Positions 31,836 through 44,168 are shown, counted from the first letter of the stretch. The stretch is 64,000 nt of DNA from Rhodocollybia butyracea (GCA_015501585.1 JADNRY010000012.1:641047-705046), one strand, 5' to 3'. Notes: generated by a model from the sequence alone, not told the origin. Numbers and translations: made by a program.

Positions 31836-34711
31836 CTATTGGCCCTTGGCTTTAGCAGCCATCTGTATCTGCCGTGTAAGCAAATACCTTGTAGATCAAG
31901 AACAAGGACAACTGACCAAGTTAAGAGCAGAGCCAGCCTTGAACCAAGCGATTTGACCCTCATTGAAAGAGTGGGCCAGAGGAAGCTCCTCCTTGGAACC
32001 ATCTTCATGTTTCAAAGCCAAGGTCAGGTTCTTGCCGGGAGCGAAAGACTCGAGACCAAGGATATCCACACGGTCAGAGGGCTTGACCTTCTCGTAGTCC
32101 TCGGCGTTAACAAAGGTCAATGCGAGCATTCCTTGTTTCTTCAAGTTGGTCTCATGGATACGAGCGAACGACCTGACAATGATAGCCAAGCCACCAAGGA
32201 ATCGGGGTTCGAGAGCAGCGTGCTCACGAGATGAACCTTCACCGTAGTTGTGGTCACCGATAACAACCCATTTGATACCCTTGTCACGGTAGTATGCAGC
32301 AGTCTGTGGAACACCCCCGTATTCGCCAGTGATCTGATTCTTGACCTTGTTTGCCTCGCTGTTCTCAGCGTTGATAGCGCCAATCAAGCAGTTTTCTGGA
32401 TAACAAGAATGAGTAAAGAAGTCAAGAAAATAAATAATTTTGCTGACGAGAGATGTTTTCTAGATGTCCACGGTATTTAAGCCAAGGGCCACCAGCAGAG
32501 ATGTGATCAGTTGCTACAATGCGAATCAGTATTGCAGACCAAGAGGAAGTAAGGAAGAGTAAACTCACTGCACTTGCCCGCAACCTTGATAAGAACGGGG
32601 AGATCGGTAGGAGTCTTTCCATCCCAAGGTGCAAAAGGTTTCAACAATTGGAGACGGTCGCTCTTAGGGTCAACAGCTACGGACACGCTACTACGGTCGG
32701 CAGGAGGAGGTTGAAAAAGTGTCTTGACCTGGGTCGTAGCCGAGAGGGGGGAGTTCATTGCCATTGGGTTCGGAGAACTTGAACGGTTTGCCATCAGAGC
32801 CGACGAGAGAGTCGGTTACTGGGTTAAAGGTGAGCGATCCACCAAATGCCATAGCAGTGACGATATCAGGGGATGCAACGAATGCGTGAGTAGCGGGGTT
32901 GGCGTCATTACGGCCGGTGAAGTTACGGTTGTAGGAGGTGATGACTGAAGAGCAATGAAAAACGGATACAGTCGTAAACGGAAAAAATACATACTAGAGT
33001 TGGCCTCGCCCTTCTTAACATCCTGTCTGTCCCATTGTCCGATACAGGGTCCACATGCGTTGGCCAAGACGAGACCACCAACACTTTCAAAAGCACCAAT
33101 CTGACCATCACGTTCGATGGTAGCCCTAACCTGCTCAGAACCAGGGGTGATAGTGAACTTGCTCTTCACGTCTAAGCCGTGCTCAGCGGCTTCTTTGGCG
33201 ATGGAAGCAGAGCGAGACATGTCCTCGTAAGAAGAGTTGGTGCAAGATCCGATGAGAGCGACTTTAAGTTCTTCAGGCCAGTTGTTCTTCTTGACTTCCT
33301 CTGCAAACTTGGAAAGCGGAGTGGCAAGATCGGGGGTAAAAGGACCGTTAATGTGAGGCTCGAGTTCCGAAAGGTTCTATGACATATGTGCAGGTAAGAG
33401 AGGGCGTAAGTAAGGGACTCAAAAAAAAAGACGTACGATCTCAATGTGCTGGTCGTATTCCGCGCCTTCATCAGCCTTCAAATTGTGCGAGAACTGCTGT
33501 GCGTAATTGGCGATGTCACCACGCTTGGTGGCATTCAAGTAGTCGGCCATACGGCGGTTGAAAGGGAACATTGACGTAGTAGCACCAATTTCTGCACCCA
33601 TGTTACAGATGGTAGCCATACCTGTGCAAGAAAGCGATTCGACACCAGGACCCTTGTATTCGACGATGGCACCAGTTCCACCCTTTACAGTAAGAATACC
33701 GGCAACTTTGAGAATGACATCTGCATAGAATGATAAATGAAAAGCAATAAGAAACAAAGACTAAACGCACCCTTGGGAGTAGTCCAACCGCCAATTTTGC
33801 CTGTCAGGTTGACACCGATAACTTTCGGGCACTTAAGTTCCCAAGGAATACCAGCCATTACATCGACCGCATCGGCACCACCAACACCACAAGCAACCAT
33901 ACCAAGACCGCCGGCATTGGGAGTATGCGAGTCAGTACCGATCATCATACCTCCAGGGAATGCGTAGTTTTCGAGGATAATCTGATGGATGATACCTGAA
34001 CCAGGTTTCCAGAAGCCGAGACCATACTGGGAACAACAAGCTGGTGAGAATTAAACAGCAGGTGAAAAGACAATTTACCTTGGCGGTTCCCGTAGCCAAA
34101 AAGTCGTAAACTTCCTTGTTAATGTCGATAGCCCTAGCTAGATCCTTGACACCTCCAACTTGGGCCTCAATCAAGTGGTCACAGTGGATAGTAGTTGGGA
34201 CCGCAGCAGTATCCATTCCGGCAGACATGAATTGCAGGAGAGCCATCTAATATCACATAAGAAGCATGTCCTGATACAAAAGTGGATAAAAATACCTGAG
34301 CCGTAGCATCCTGGCATGCAACACGCTTAAATCCAATACTTTAGATACTTTCCTATATTCATCCCAGAGAGAGACGTACATCAGGTCTAAGCTTCAAGTA
34401 ACTGACTCCTCGCTCGATGTCTTGACCATGTGCGTCATCGAGATGGCCATAAACAATCTTTTCTGCCAGTGACAACGGACGATTGAGTCTGTTGATGAAC
34501 GGAGCTTTAGAGACGAAAATAAGACATAGATAGATATTTACCTGTCGCGCACGATGGCAAGGTTGTCTTCAATCCGCTGGTAGTTGATATACGCGCCTTT
34601 TTCAAGTAGCGACATCGGAACTTTGGTGTCCCCAATTCTGGGTGCAGCAGTGGCCATTCCGGCAGCCATCCGCCGCAGGGCATTCGCGGTACGATGAGAG
34701 AGGTTGAACAT
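31836..34711 (-). CDS. ACO1: Mitochondrial aconitate hydratase, one extra base in a T run
   Basis: Starts at 34711 ([24 protein letters not shown], a basic mitochondrial presequence) and ends TAG at 31836-31838, with many short introns. It contains every aconitase block: [43 protein letters not shown] with ACGPCIGQW (the three cysteines of the 4Fe-4S cluster), [32 protein letters not shown] and [19 protein letters not shown]. It isomerises citrate to isocitrate in the TCA cycle and in fungi may also bind mtDNA. After GYDPGQDT the plus-strand run of five A (32714-32718) puts the frame out by one; four would restore it. Everything else is in phase, so a sequencing error is likely. Confidence 0.9.
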
Positions 34712-35280
34712 CGTCAAAGACGACGAGCACGAAGAAAAAAAGTTGAAGATGGAAGTTTTGTGTTAACGATGTTCCGGTCTCTTCCTGCTCGTTTTATGTA
34801 AGTTTAGTAGCATGTGAATCTAGCCAATCAGAGCTTTGAGATAACACGTCTCAATTAACCGGCCGCTCAAATACCGCAAACTGCGAGCATACACGGCCGA
34901 TAATCCGAGTAATAACTCCAATAATACTACTTACATTCTGCTGTGCCCCCTACTAGATACCGGCCCTACGACGTGATTTCCTCGATAATCGCTCCTCACT
35001 TTTCTCGGACAATTACCTGGAACGGTTCATCTTTCATTGGACTCCGGATATCCCTACAGCCAAGTAAGTATATTCATGAGGTCAGTGTATGTCGGAGAAG
35101 CTTTGCTGAGAGCGGTTCAGAGGGTTCAGTGGGCCAGCGGACATGTTTTTGTATTGCTCCCGCGGCGCGCTACGGTCTAGGGGGAGTCTATTCGCGGTTT
35201 GAGCTCGTAGCGGCTGTTCCCCAGTGGTACTTCCCCCTACGGCGGAGCCGAGTACAAATCTATATACTTATTCTATGTAT
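34712..35280. other. Intergenic, aconitase promoter side
   Basis: About 570 bp between the aconitase start and the MED8 stop. No gene seen. A 113-codon plus-strand frame at 34943-35284 has no family signal and overlaps the MED8 end. Confidence 0.4.
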
Positions 35281-36114
35281 CTAACCCATATCCGTGTCTC
35301 CGCCAGTTGGCTCTGGCACGAGATGACCTTCTACCTCGTCTTCATCGCTACTTCCACCTTCTCCGTCAGACTCTGCACCTTCTTCTGCAGGCATAGGATG
35401 TCTACGAGCCGAATCCCAATCCAACTCTTCTGGTTCTTCTACCTCTACAGCCACTCTCGCTTTCCAGTCAAACTTGTCTCTGAGAAGCATAACCGCACGT
35501 ACAGCACGATCAGCGCGCCGGTCATGGTCAGCACGAATTTGTTCGCATTCCTGCAGCACATCTTCGTATTCTGGCTTTCGATGCGCTAGATGAGCAGCTG
35601 CAAAACTTGAACCGAATGCGGAAGTGCCCAGTTGTGGCGGCGGAGGTGGAATTGGTGCGCCATTAAGCACACCGAGCGATCCACGCGTTACCATGTGTTC
35701 TGACAACCGTCGCACAGTCTCGTTTTCCATGTTTAGCACATCGGTAGTTTGTTGATTCCTGAGCAGAGGTATAATCTCCGTGTCTAGTTGGGCATCGGTA
35801 ACGGACATAAGAGGATGTAGTGCAAGTTTCTCGAAAAGATTAGACGAGGGAGCACTTCCGGAACCATTAACGCGTGTACCGTTTGCCGAGGGAACTGGTG
35901 TTGTGAGTGAAGATGAAAAGTTATGCGTTTGGGACAGTAGAAGATTATATTTCGACAGTATATCTGGCCAAGATGATATCGCTACAGGATGATAGTCAAT
36001 AGTCATCTGGAGGGCTTTGATAGATTCGATAATCTGATTTGCTTTGAACCGTAGATTTTGTAGTTCCGCGCTTTCAAAGGAGGAGCGCGGGACATCGATA
36101 TTAAATGCAGACAT
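35281..36114 (-). CDS. MED8: Mediator complex subunit 8
   Basis: A single exon of 277 residues; the ATG at 36114 is preferred to an upstream in-frame ATG at 36132 because the Med8 helix begins at once. The N-terminal region ESAELQNLRFKANQIIESI and SSWPDILSKYNLLLSQ is the Med8 helical hook and SWP signature that docks with Med6 and Med11/17 in the Mediator head. Then come a Ser/Thr linker, the helical ALHPLMSVTDAQLDTEIIPLL segment and an acidic C-terminus (AEEGAESDGEGGSSDEDEVEG). It links RNA polymerase II to activators. It shares a 159-bp promoter interval with the divergent HMG-box gene. It is one of the few intronless genes here. Confidence 0.85.
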   Translation of the reverse strand: MSAFNIDVPRSSFESAELQNLRFKANQIIESIKALQMTIDYHPVAISSWPDILSKYNLLLSQTHNFSSSLTTPVPSANGTRVNGSGSAPSSNLFEKLALHPLMSVTDAQLDTEIIPLLRNQQTTDVLNMENETVRRLSEHMVTRGSLGVLNGAPIPPPPPQLGTSAFGSSFAAAHLAHRKPEYEDVLQECEQIRADHDRRADRAVRAVMLLRDKFDWKARVAVEVEEPEELDWDSARRHPMPAEEGAESDGEGGSSDEDEVEGHLVPEPTGGDTDMG

Positions 36115-36273
36115 GGTCAAAATTGCAGTCAAACCTATGGTAGTATGGAAACAAGCGCCAGCTGTTTAACACTAGCGCCAACGCCAAACAGCTGCAAACT
36201 CAACAGACTAGTTCAAATCATCAAACGCGGTCTCTCAACTTTTTCGTCATTATCGCCCGCTAGTCTTACACGC

Positions 36274-37361
36274 ATGCTGTCCATTCTCGTCTCTAGATCA
36301 GCACTTCGCACTGCTGGTGGTGCCCTTGCGCGTCCTTCGGCATTTTCTGGACTCTCGCGTGCAACGGCGTTATCTTTTCGTACCTTCCTGACCTCGGCAC
36401 CAGCTCAACTGGCGGCGAAAGCAGCGACGAAAACAGCGACGACGAAAGCGACCACAAAGTCTAAGAAGAAAGAAACAACGAAAGCCAAACCCAAGGCTAG
36501 CACTGCTCGCGCGACGAAAAAACCCGCTGCAAAGGGAAAATCCACAGCTTCTGCTAAAGAACCCGTCAAGTCCAAGTGTACGTATCTGGTCGCGTTATAT
36601 TCCTGCTACGGAATTTTTCACTGTAATTCCAAATGTCTATATGCTGAGACCTTGACTACGTAGTCGACCGCAAATTATTGTCGCCTCCTAGGAAGCATGC
36701 CACGACCTCTTATTCGGCGTTCTTGACCAACAATTGGGACAAGGACCCAGGCACGACCTTTGTGGATAAAATGGCAGCTGCTAGCAAGACGTGGAATGGC
36801 ATGTCGGAGGCTGAAAAACAAGTGCGTTACTTTGAATCATCCTAGCCATCTCCCCCTTTAATTTTCAATGTCCAGCCGTACGTAGACATTGCCAAGAATA
36901 ACATCGAAACGTATGAAAAGGAATACACCGCGTGGTTCGTGGCCCTTCCTAAAGGATACTTGCACGAGGTCAACACCAGGAGAAAGTCAAAGAATCAGCA
37001 CCCTCTGCGCAAACCAAAGAGCTTGAGATTACCTCCTGCCGCTGGCTACATGAAGTAAGTAGATCACTCAAAAGCGTCTTCGTGCACTGAACAATATGAT
37101 TTCCAGTCTCCATCGCGAAAACTTCAAGGCTCACCCCGAGATGTCAGTCGCCGAAGCCGCAAAGCAATCTGGTGAAAGGTGGAGAGCCTTGTCACAAGAA
37201 GAGAGAGATGTAATATATTATTCATGTTCCCGACGTGCTTTCAGCCTTACTAATGTTCGCTCCAGGCATACAACCAAAGAGCTCGTCAGTTACGAAGCGA
37301 CTTCATCAAAGCTCACCCTGATGCTTCGAAAATCTTTGAGGTCAATAGAGCCAAGAAGTGA
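36274..37361 (+). CDS. Mitochondrial HMG-box DNA-packaging protein (ABF2/TFAM type)
   Basis: Five exons (36274-36577, 36664-36821, 36876-37054, 37107-37209, 37266-37361) total 840 nt, 279 residues, in phase. The N-terminus (MLSILVSRSALRTAGGALAR) is a typical mitochondrial targeting sequence. A Lys/Ala/Thr-rich linker (KKKETTKAKPKASTARATKK) follows. Two HMG-box-like modules come next: YSAFLTNNWDKDPGTTFVDK with TWNGMSEAEKQPYVD, and GYMNLHRENFKAHPEMSVAE with SGERWRALSQEERDAYN. It should coat and bend mtDNA to form nucleoids. The first box is the more divergent. The ATG at 36274 is preferred over in-frame 36145 because it starts the presequence. Confidence 0.85.
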
Positions 37362-37592
37362 TTGACTCAAGTCAGTGAGAGTCGGCATGTTGCTGTAGTC
37401 GTCCCTATCGTTCTTTACATAATTTGAACAACCATACGTCCGCTGGTCTACTTTACATTTCCGTGTTCTTTTAACGAGTTTATTATCCCTACCTCCTCAG
37501 ATTATATTCAACTTCGACATAGGATCTGTGATATCGAATATGTGTATGTTTATTCCTTTTACAGCTTCATATATCACTTTTCACTACTCACT

Positions 37593-37786
37593 CACCTCGT
37601 CATCACACCAATCAATGGGTGTAAGCCTGGTAAGATAGGCCCCACATGCCAGGCCCCCATCCCTTGATTTGCGTCTTTCCCTACATTGCGAATATTTCTA
37701 CCAATAATTCCAGATATTTTTAATAAGGAAGGAGTCCAGAAGGTCTATAGAACCTTCATGTAAGCCATATGAAACCGGGGCGATAA
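37593..37786 (+). repeat. Left terminal inverted repeat
   Basis: A 194-bp sequence beginning CACCTCGTCATCACACC and ending at CGATAA, repeated in inverse orientation at 41516-41709. Directly inside, the last ten bases (GGGGCGATAA) are repeated once in tandem. Confidence 0.9.
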
Positions 37787-40700
37787 GGGGCGATAAGTGT
37801 ACGATAACGTTGCGGCAAAATGACTACCGATTGCCAAGATCAAGAAGTCCGCATTGCAATCAATCACAGCCCGCCCGTTGAATGAATCGCAATCCGCCCA
37901 ATGTCCCGCCCTTTATGCTGACTTGTGTTCCACCACCCATTATCCCGCTGCAAAGTTAACCAACTATGCTCCATCCATCCCACCTTCACTTGCTGCCTAC
38001 CCGTCATTCTCTTTCTTATCCCAGCTTTATACAATTTCTCTCAAACTCACCCAGCTATTTACGAGGCGATCATCGGTTTCACGCGTACTTCCCCCACTTT
38101 TTGCACCAATCTAATCTGTACTGTAGGTTGGCACGATGGGTAAAGGAAAGGCTGGCGGTATTTAATGTTAAGTATGCTCATAGGTCTCAGCACAGAGCTA
38201 CGGAATGCTCTCAATGATACCTCTGGATAGGCTCCTCTAGGATCTGATATGGAGGTCAACAACATGGACCTCACTTTCGATCATCTGGAGAACCTCCCGA
38301 TGGTGACAGCAGTGGAACGGCGCCCAATGTGTCTCAGGATGTTGTTGTTGATTTGCGAGACTTTATCGGGAGTCAATAATTGGCATGACCGCCACAATAA
38401 AGACACATGAACTTGGAAGCAGCGTATACTGCAATGAAACATGAGGAGCAGTCGTTGGAAAAAAAAAAGCTACAGAGCTGCAAAAGTAAGTTGCATATGT
38501 ACTAGCTTGAATGCAATGAAATCTCAACATATTATTCCAGAAAGCACGAGACAACAGCCGCAAAGGAGAGAGAGAGAGAGCAGCAGATTTAAATGAGACA
38601 AACAATGCCTAGCAATGGGATGGGGATGAGCATATTTTACGGTTGTTGGATAATTGCCCATCAACTGGAAGCTACGCATGGAATGGACGATATGAGCAGT
38701 GTGTTCGAGGGGGGAGGTGAATAGCTGGGATACTAGAGAGGCGCCACGCAACAGGCCCAGGAATGTATGTCTGGACTGGCGAAGGACCCAAGCTCCTTGG
38801 GCCAGAACCCCACCCCATGCCTCTTGCGGCAGATAACATTCAGCGCACTTCTTCAATTCTTGCGCATCTTAAGGGCTTGCACACAGCAGATTTATTGCCA
38901 AGTTTGTTGCTGCCTAGCTCAGTGCTTGGAATATATATCATTGCAGTTAGCCAAACGGAAAATATACAATCCACGCTTAATAAAAGAATTGCCGTTGTGT
39001 CGGCATGCATCTGTTCACCCGCCGGGACGCGCCCTTTCATCCGCCCTTGGGATTCCCGAGGCATCAGAGCTGTATAAAGATGGCGCATTGACTTTAACAG
39101 GTTTTTGCATGTCTACTGCACCTCAATCTGTAGTCAGTGTATTTAATTCCTTGGTTGGGGCGACTCCACACTCTAAATAATGGTAAATTCGAAAGGGCTT
39201 ATAAACCATTGCTTAGACAGAGGTTCATAAGCATGCATGCCATCGAAAGGAAGGCACACCTAATTAGACTGCAAATTCCGGCCTATGTAGTCTCTTGTAG
39301 CCTATGCATGTGAGGATTGGTCTCGGCATTTGAAAAAAATTGGTCTTTCGGGTGCATTTTCAAGTAGACTTCTTGATTAATAGTATATCTAAATACACTC
39401 GAGGACTCCCTCTAGTTTGCACTGCAATGTTATGCAGTTTTATGTGGGTCTGAATTCAAGAGGTAAAAAAGTGTAGCGAGGAGAGCTCAAATCTCGATTA
39501 CAGGTATGTTTAACGTTCGAACAAACATACCTCATTAACATATCAAGCGATGGGCTATAGAATACATATGAGGGCTCGTTACCTTGAATACAATGTATTT
39601 ACGCTAACATATTAAAGTACAACCTCTTAAATCCATTGTGCTCGACATTACAAGTGCTGAGGATTTGAGGGGCGGGCCGGAGACTACTTGTTCACTCTTA
39701 AGCGCTATCTCACACCGAAAAACCGTACAAGTGAAATCATATTTCATAGACTACATATACTACGTATGAAGCTCAAGCTCATCTAGTATAGAGAATAAGT
39801 TCAAACCCATTTTCCCCCACCCTACACTTGAACTGCATACTGCAGTACTGATACAGTCGTGACACCCAGGTTTGAATTGGGTTTGAAGATACCTATCGAA
39901 GGCAGGTTGGAGAAGAACGAAGTGAGTGAGATACTACATACCGGTTGTGTAGCTGGATAAGCGTTGGAAGGGAACTGAGTTGATCAGCATGTCATGGGTT
40001 GCTGGATTAGCTTCATCGTTTACAATATTTCCAGGTTGCTGATAGGAAATTAACGGTTCAAAGTTTGAGAGGAGCTAGGCACCTACAATGCAGCCTCCAC
40101 CATATGCAACGCCAACGTTGAGGTTACTGAATTTTCCATGTTGGCTGTCTATTCCTTTGCCAGTGAAGACTGCCGCCGGTCTGCATCTCGTGGATGAGCA
40201 TAAGAGGTACTGTGGTACTTATCGAAGGTATGGTGTAGGAACAAATAGAGCTAGTACTCACTGCGGCACTGCCTTGACAACTTCGAAGCCTCTCGAATTC
40301 GGCTCCTTGAGCAACCAAGTTCGACCTTCTCCTTCACTATTATCCAAGAGGCCAATATGCAACGTTGAAGCGACCGGAGCATTGTCCTCCATTGAAAACT
40401 AAATCTCGAAAGCAACTTTGTTCGGTACAAAATGTTTGGCTGTTTTTTTTTTTGCGAGTTGGAATAGCATTGGACTGCTTCCTATCTTTATCTCTTCCTA
40501 CTCGTCTTACCGCGTTATTTTCCACGACCGAGTTTCCGCTTCTGTAAATTAGGCTGGGTTGGAGGCGCCAAGTCGAGTTCTGGGGCTGAGAGGGATGAAA
40601 AAGGCAAAGCCAGCAGAGAGGAAGGAGGAGATAATAGAGGAGAGGTGAGAGCAGGTGAGTTGGCGCGTAACAGAGATACTGATGCTTCATCTAGGCGGTT

Positions 40701-41515
40701 GTACAGCTCCTCAGTTGAGATGGCATAGGTTAGCACTTCAGCAAAAGTTAAAATCTTAGTGAACGACATATGCAGATACGCCGAGGGACTTGGCAACGTC
40801 TAGGACATAACTTGTAAGTCAGGAATCTCCGACAGAGTGAGAGGAAATGTGCTGAAGTAAAAACCAAACATGTTGAAAGATAAAGACGCGTCAAGAGAGC
40901 GCAGCCTGCTTCTCGCATTTCCAGGGCGTGGATACGCAAGTGAGGTTAGTACGGCACTCCAAGCGCAGTCAAAAGAGACGGAATAAACGCGTCGAGCAAG
41001 CCCCCAAAGGCAAGCCTCAACCTCAGAGGCAACTGAATGAACACAAATTCCCAGTGCATGGGTACTCGAAGATCCATCAGCGCATGAGGCTGAGGGGCTT
41101 CCAATGAATACTCGGCAAGAAAAAAAGATGAACCTTCGAAGAGCAAGCTCACTCACTATTTGGCAGCTTTTGCGTTGGTGATTGATTGTTGAGTGAGCGT
41201 GTCACCTGCTTTTATCGATTGATCGATGTCAAAGAAAGGTTTGGAAGCTGGTAAGCGCCACAAGCGTAAGGCTCAGCTAGCAACGATGCAACGACGTTAC
41301 ACTTAATTTTTGGCGTAGCTTGCAATAATTGAATTATTTTGCTGCTCAAATATGCGCTAAAACTAAGCGCAATGAAAGCTGGTAAGAAATGGCGGGATAG
41401 CACCATTGTAGAACAGCTGCTGTTGAAGTTGTCGTAGAAGGCGGGACAACGGGCGCTGTGATATTCCAAGTCTTGGCAGCTGATGGGATTATTTGCAGAA
41501 AGATATCGTATACAG
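37787..41515. other. Interior of the TIR element, no transposase recognised
   Basis: About 3.7 kb. The pieces noted are a pyrimidine-rich stretch ending in an ATG at about 38136 that encodes MGKGKAGG and then stops, reminiscent of a histone H2A-type start; a GA-dinucleotide run near 38567-38582; and a 93-codon minus frame at 40515-40796 with low-complexity Ser/Pro/Leu sequence. None supports a confident gene. The interior could be captured host sequence. Confidence 0.4.
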
Positions 41516-41709
41516 TTATCGCCCCGGTTTCATATGGCTTACATGAAGGTTCTATAGACCTTCTGGACTCCTTCCTTATTAAAAATATCTGGAATTATTG
41601 GTAGAAATATTCGCAATGTAGGGAAAGACACAAATCAAGGGATGGGGGCCTGGCATGTGGGGCCTATCTTACCAGGCTTACACCCATTGATTGGTGTGAT
41701 GACGAGGTG
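41516..41709 (-). repeat. Right terminal inverted repeat
   Basis: The reverse complement of the left terminal repeat over 194 bp, followed immediately by the second copy of the TACTCACT target duplication. Confidence 0.9.
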
Positions 41710-41717
41710 TACTCACT

Positions 41718-42977
41718 TCGTATTCAATTGAGTAGAACCTGAAAAGTGGATAAGACTCTGTTGTTCGAGACCGATGAACGAACCTAACTTTCAGTCACCG
41801 GCCCCAATCTTGCCCCAGTCGCTCAGACATTGAACAACTGATCATCGACGTTTTTACCTATAGGATGTCCATGTTCTGTTCCAGTCTTCTTATGAATTAG
41901 TGCTTTAGCGCCGATTCAGCCGAAATTGGTCTCTAGAAAAAAATTCAATTTGAGACGCATTAATCTCCACTTCCGGATGGCAAATTGATTATCCTCTCGT
42001 GAATCACACCTACTTCCTGCATCAGAACCTCTGCAGTAATGCCTCCATCTCTAGTCTCGCGCGACAGAATTCTCGAGAGTGAAGAAAATTGTTCTGGAGC
42101 ATCCTTGCCTCTTCATCTAGGTCATCTATTGGTTGATTGATGGGAGAGCCTCCTGGAGTCTTTGCCTTGGCCCAGCTTGGCCCCCATTTATCGCATTGGA
42201 CGTGGACCGACAAGTGAAATTGAGAACAATCGTCGATAATTTTTAACTAGGGTACTCAATTCTCGCCTTGAAACTCACGAGCAAATGCCAGCATGGTGAC
42301 AAGCATCGGCCTTGGACATGACATTGCCTTTGCACCGTATTTACTATTGTCGCCAGCACTGTTCTGGCTCAAAGATCTATGTGATATCACCCTTGGCAGA
42401 AGAAGTGATACTTATCAACTCACGACTGATTGGCAGTGATTCGAGTCGGTAGATCATAGTTCTTATCATTCTTGCCCTTATTTTAATTTCAGGCTACATG
42501 CGTTGAGGCCTAAATAGAAGCAGCATCCCTGTAGCCTGCAGCTGGCGAGCAATATTCTAGACGCAATATCATAACGTGTGGGATTGCATCATAGAACAGC
42601 ATGGAACCCTACTAATACCAGTTGATCCTTCCTTCAACCTTCCTGAGGTTGTTCCGTTTTTTCCGGGATGCATAATGCACTAGTGAAACACCTTGAAACG
42701 CCTATAGTCGGAATCCGAATAGTATCCAGTGGCGCGCATATATATAAAGTTAGGCCCTGTTGGGCCCTGGCTACTCCTTAAACCTGGCTCGTTCTTTCTA
42801 GATTTATTATTTCAAATACCTGAGCACAGTTATGTATAAATATACCCACCGTTCTTGATTCTTCCCTCCACAAACTGCCGGTCAGTTACTTGTGTTCACT
42901 CATCCCATCCTTTGCTGGTCAAAAAGAAGCTTCCCATTGTCATATCTTTTGCCTTCCCCGTTCCCAGACACTCTACA
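41718..42977. other. Intergenic, no supported gene
   Basis: About 1.3 kb. Open frames are short and unlike any family. The last 200 bp hold a TATATATAA-like element near 42738 and pyrimidine-rich leader sequence, consistent with the promoter of the secreted-protein gene that follows. Confidence 0.4.
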
Positions 42978-43572
42978 ATGCACTTCCCACTCTCACTTTG
43001 CCTTATCGCTATCGTTGTTTCTGCTGTATTTGCAGCCCCACCTGCCCTTTCCAAAAGAATACTAAGAGTGAGTAGATCATAACGAATTTTTTCCGTCGTC
43101 TTGAATGCCTATCCCTATTTCTCTAGCCATCAGTAACAATTCATCCCACTGTTGACTACGAGTATCATGATCCCAGCGACATAGGGCTAAAACCTGTCAC
43201 AGATGAGAAGACAGTAGAGGCGATCCACGCTGCAACACAAGAGCTGCTGCAGGAGGCCGTCCCCCATTTATCCATCAAAGGCCGCGTCACAATGGTCCCC
43301 ACCTATACCAAGAGTCCTCATGAGTATGAGAATGGTTTCATCGAATTTTTAGTCCATTTCGAGCTGAAGACGACAATGTGTGGGGAACAAGGTTATTGTG
43401 TGGTTAAAATGTCATCGGATGGACAACACGGTGCTGTATGGGCCTCTGATAAGCATGGAGCTGGATCTGAGGGAAAGCCAATCTGGCAGAAAGTCTGTGC
43501 TGTGTCTTTGTCTGCTGGTTTTTTGTGACTCATTCATCCACGCTATCGCAGGGCAAAGTTCCGAAAGAGTAA
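42978..43572 (+). CDS. Small secreted protein of unknown function
   Basis: Three exons (42978-43067, 43127-43492, 43552-43572) total 477 nt, 158 residues. The N-terminus MHFPLSLCLIAIVVSAVFAAPP is a clear signal peptide with cleavage near AFA/AP, followed by a Lys-Arg (SKR) that may be a Kex2 site. The mature part is a mixed alpha/beta-looking domain with VDYEYHDPSD, ATQELLQEAVPHLSIKG, YENGFIEFLVHFEL and two cysteines in TMCGEQGYCVV. If the last intron is retained the protein ends 43526-43528 instead. The family is not recognised; size, secretion and context would suit an effector-like or wall protein, which is inference. Confidence 0.65.
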
Positions 43573-44168
43573 ACTACTGTATAGACTTGACACTGGGATA
43601 CACATACCTCTTGTGTTTCCATGCGTGCTCAACAAATGAAAAGTTTTGGTAGATTTACTCTGATATTGGTTTAGGTTGAAAGTAATACACCAGGCGTGAA
43701 GTGTTGAACAATTAAGTATTCTATCTTGTCAAAATTCTCCTTACATCAGTAATTAGCGTAGGGTCAACGCCGAACATGTTTAAAGTCTAAGAGATTACTT
43801 ACCCGAAATGGTTACACCACGTGAGCCGATATCAGCAGCTTTGACCGTTTGTACATGTTTGGCCAAGTTCTTTCCTAGCTGTAGATGCGTCGTGATAAAT
43901 CAGCGGCTGTCAATCGCGATATTATTTTACAGCGATTGAAAGGTCAAGAGCTTAGATCTAGAGCTGCCACATGGAGCAAGCTAGTAGCCCAACGGCACTT
44001 CAGAATCGGCGGAGCAATCTACTGCGAAAAAGAAAAAAATCAAGAAGCACACCGTTGCGTCATCGCGATCGGTGTATTTCGAGTATAAAAAGCTTCGCTT
44101 AGTATGAAAACCTCTTAGACTCAAACCCCCACCGTCTTTATCACTTTCGCTCACTTTACTCTTCCGCG
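43573..44168. other. Intergenic, promoter of the repeat protein
   Basis: About 600 bp without a gene. A TATAAAA-like element lies about 85 bp before the ATG at 44169 (near 44084), followed by a pyrimidine-rich leader. Confidence 0.45.

Larger units (their letters stand above)
37585..41717. mobile_element. 4.1-kb DNA transposon with 194-bp terminal inverted repeats and 8-bp target duplication
   Basis: The element body is 37593-41709. Its ends are inverted copies of each other: 37593-37786 and 41516-41709, 194 bp with apparently a single mismatch (GCGTC versus GTGTC). TACTCACT stands immediately outside both ends (37585-37592 and 41710-41717), an exact 8-bp target-site duplication. The interior has no recognisable transposase, so it looks non-autonomous. 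Eight-base duplications are known for hAT, P, Merlin and the KDZ (Kyakuja-Dileera-Zisupton) superfamily, the last common in mushrooms; the assignment is open. It inserted about 220 bp past the HMG-box gene stop codon. The near-identity of its ends suggests recent movement. Confidence 0.88.

Noticed and set aside
38767..39180. 137-codon plus-strand frame inside the TIR element, considered as a transposase
   Set aside because: No DDE-like or zinc-finger pattern, and Cys/Leu-rich composition typical of random frames.
37593..41709. The inverted repeats as two independent MITE insertions
   Set aside because: Each repeat lacks its own terminal repeats and target duplication, whereas TACTCACT flanks the whole 4.1 kb, so one element is the better reading.
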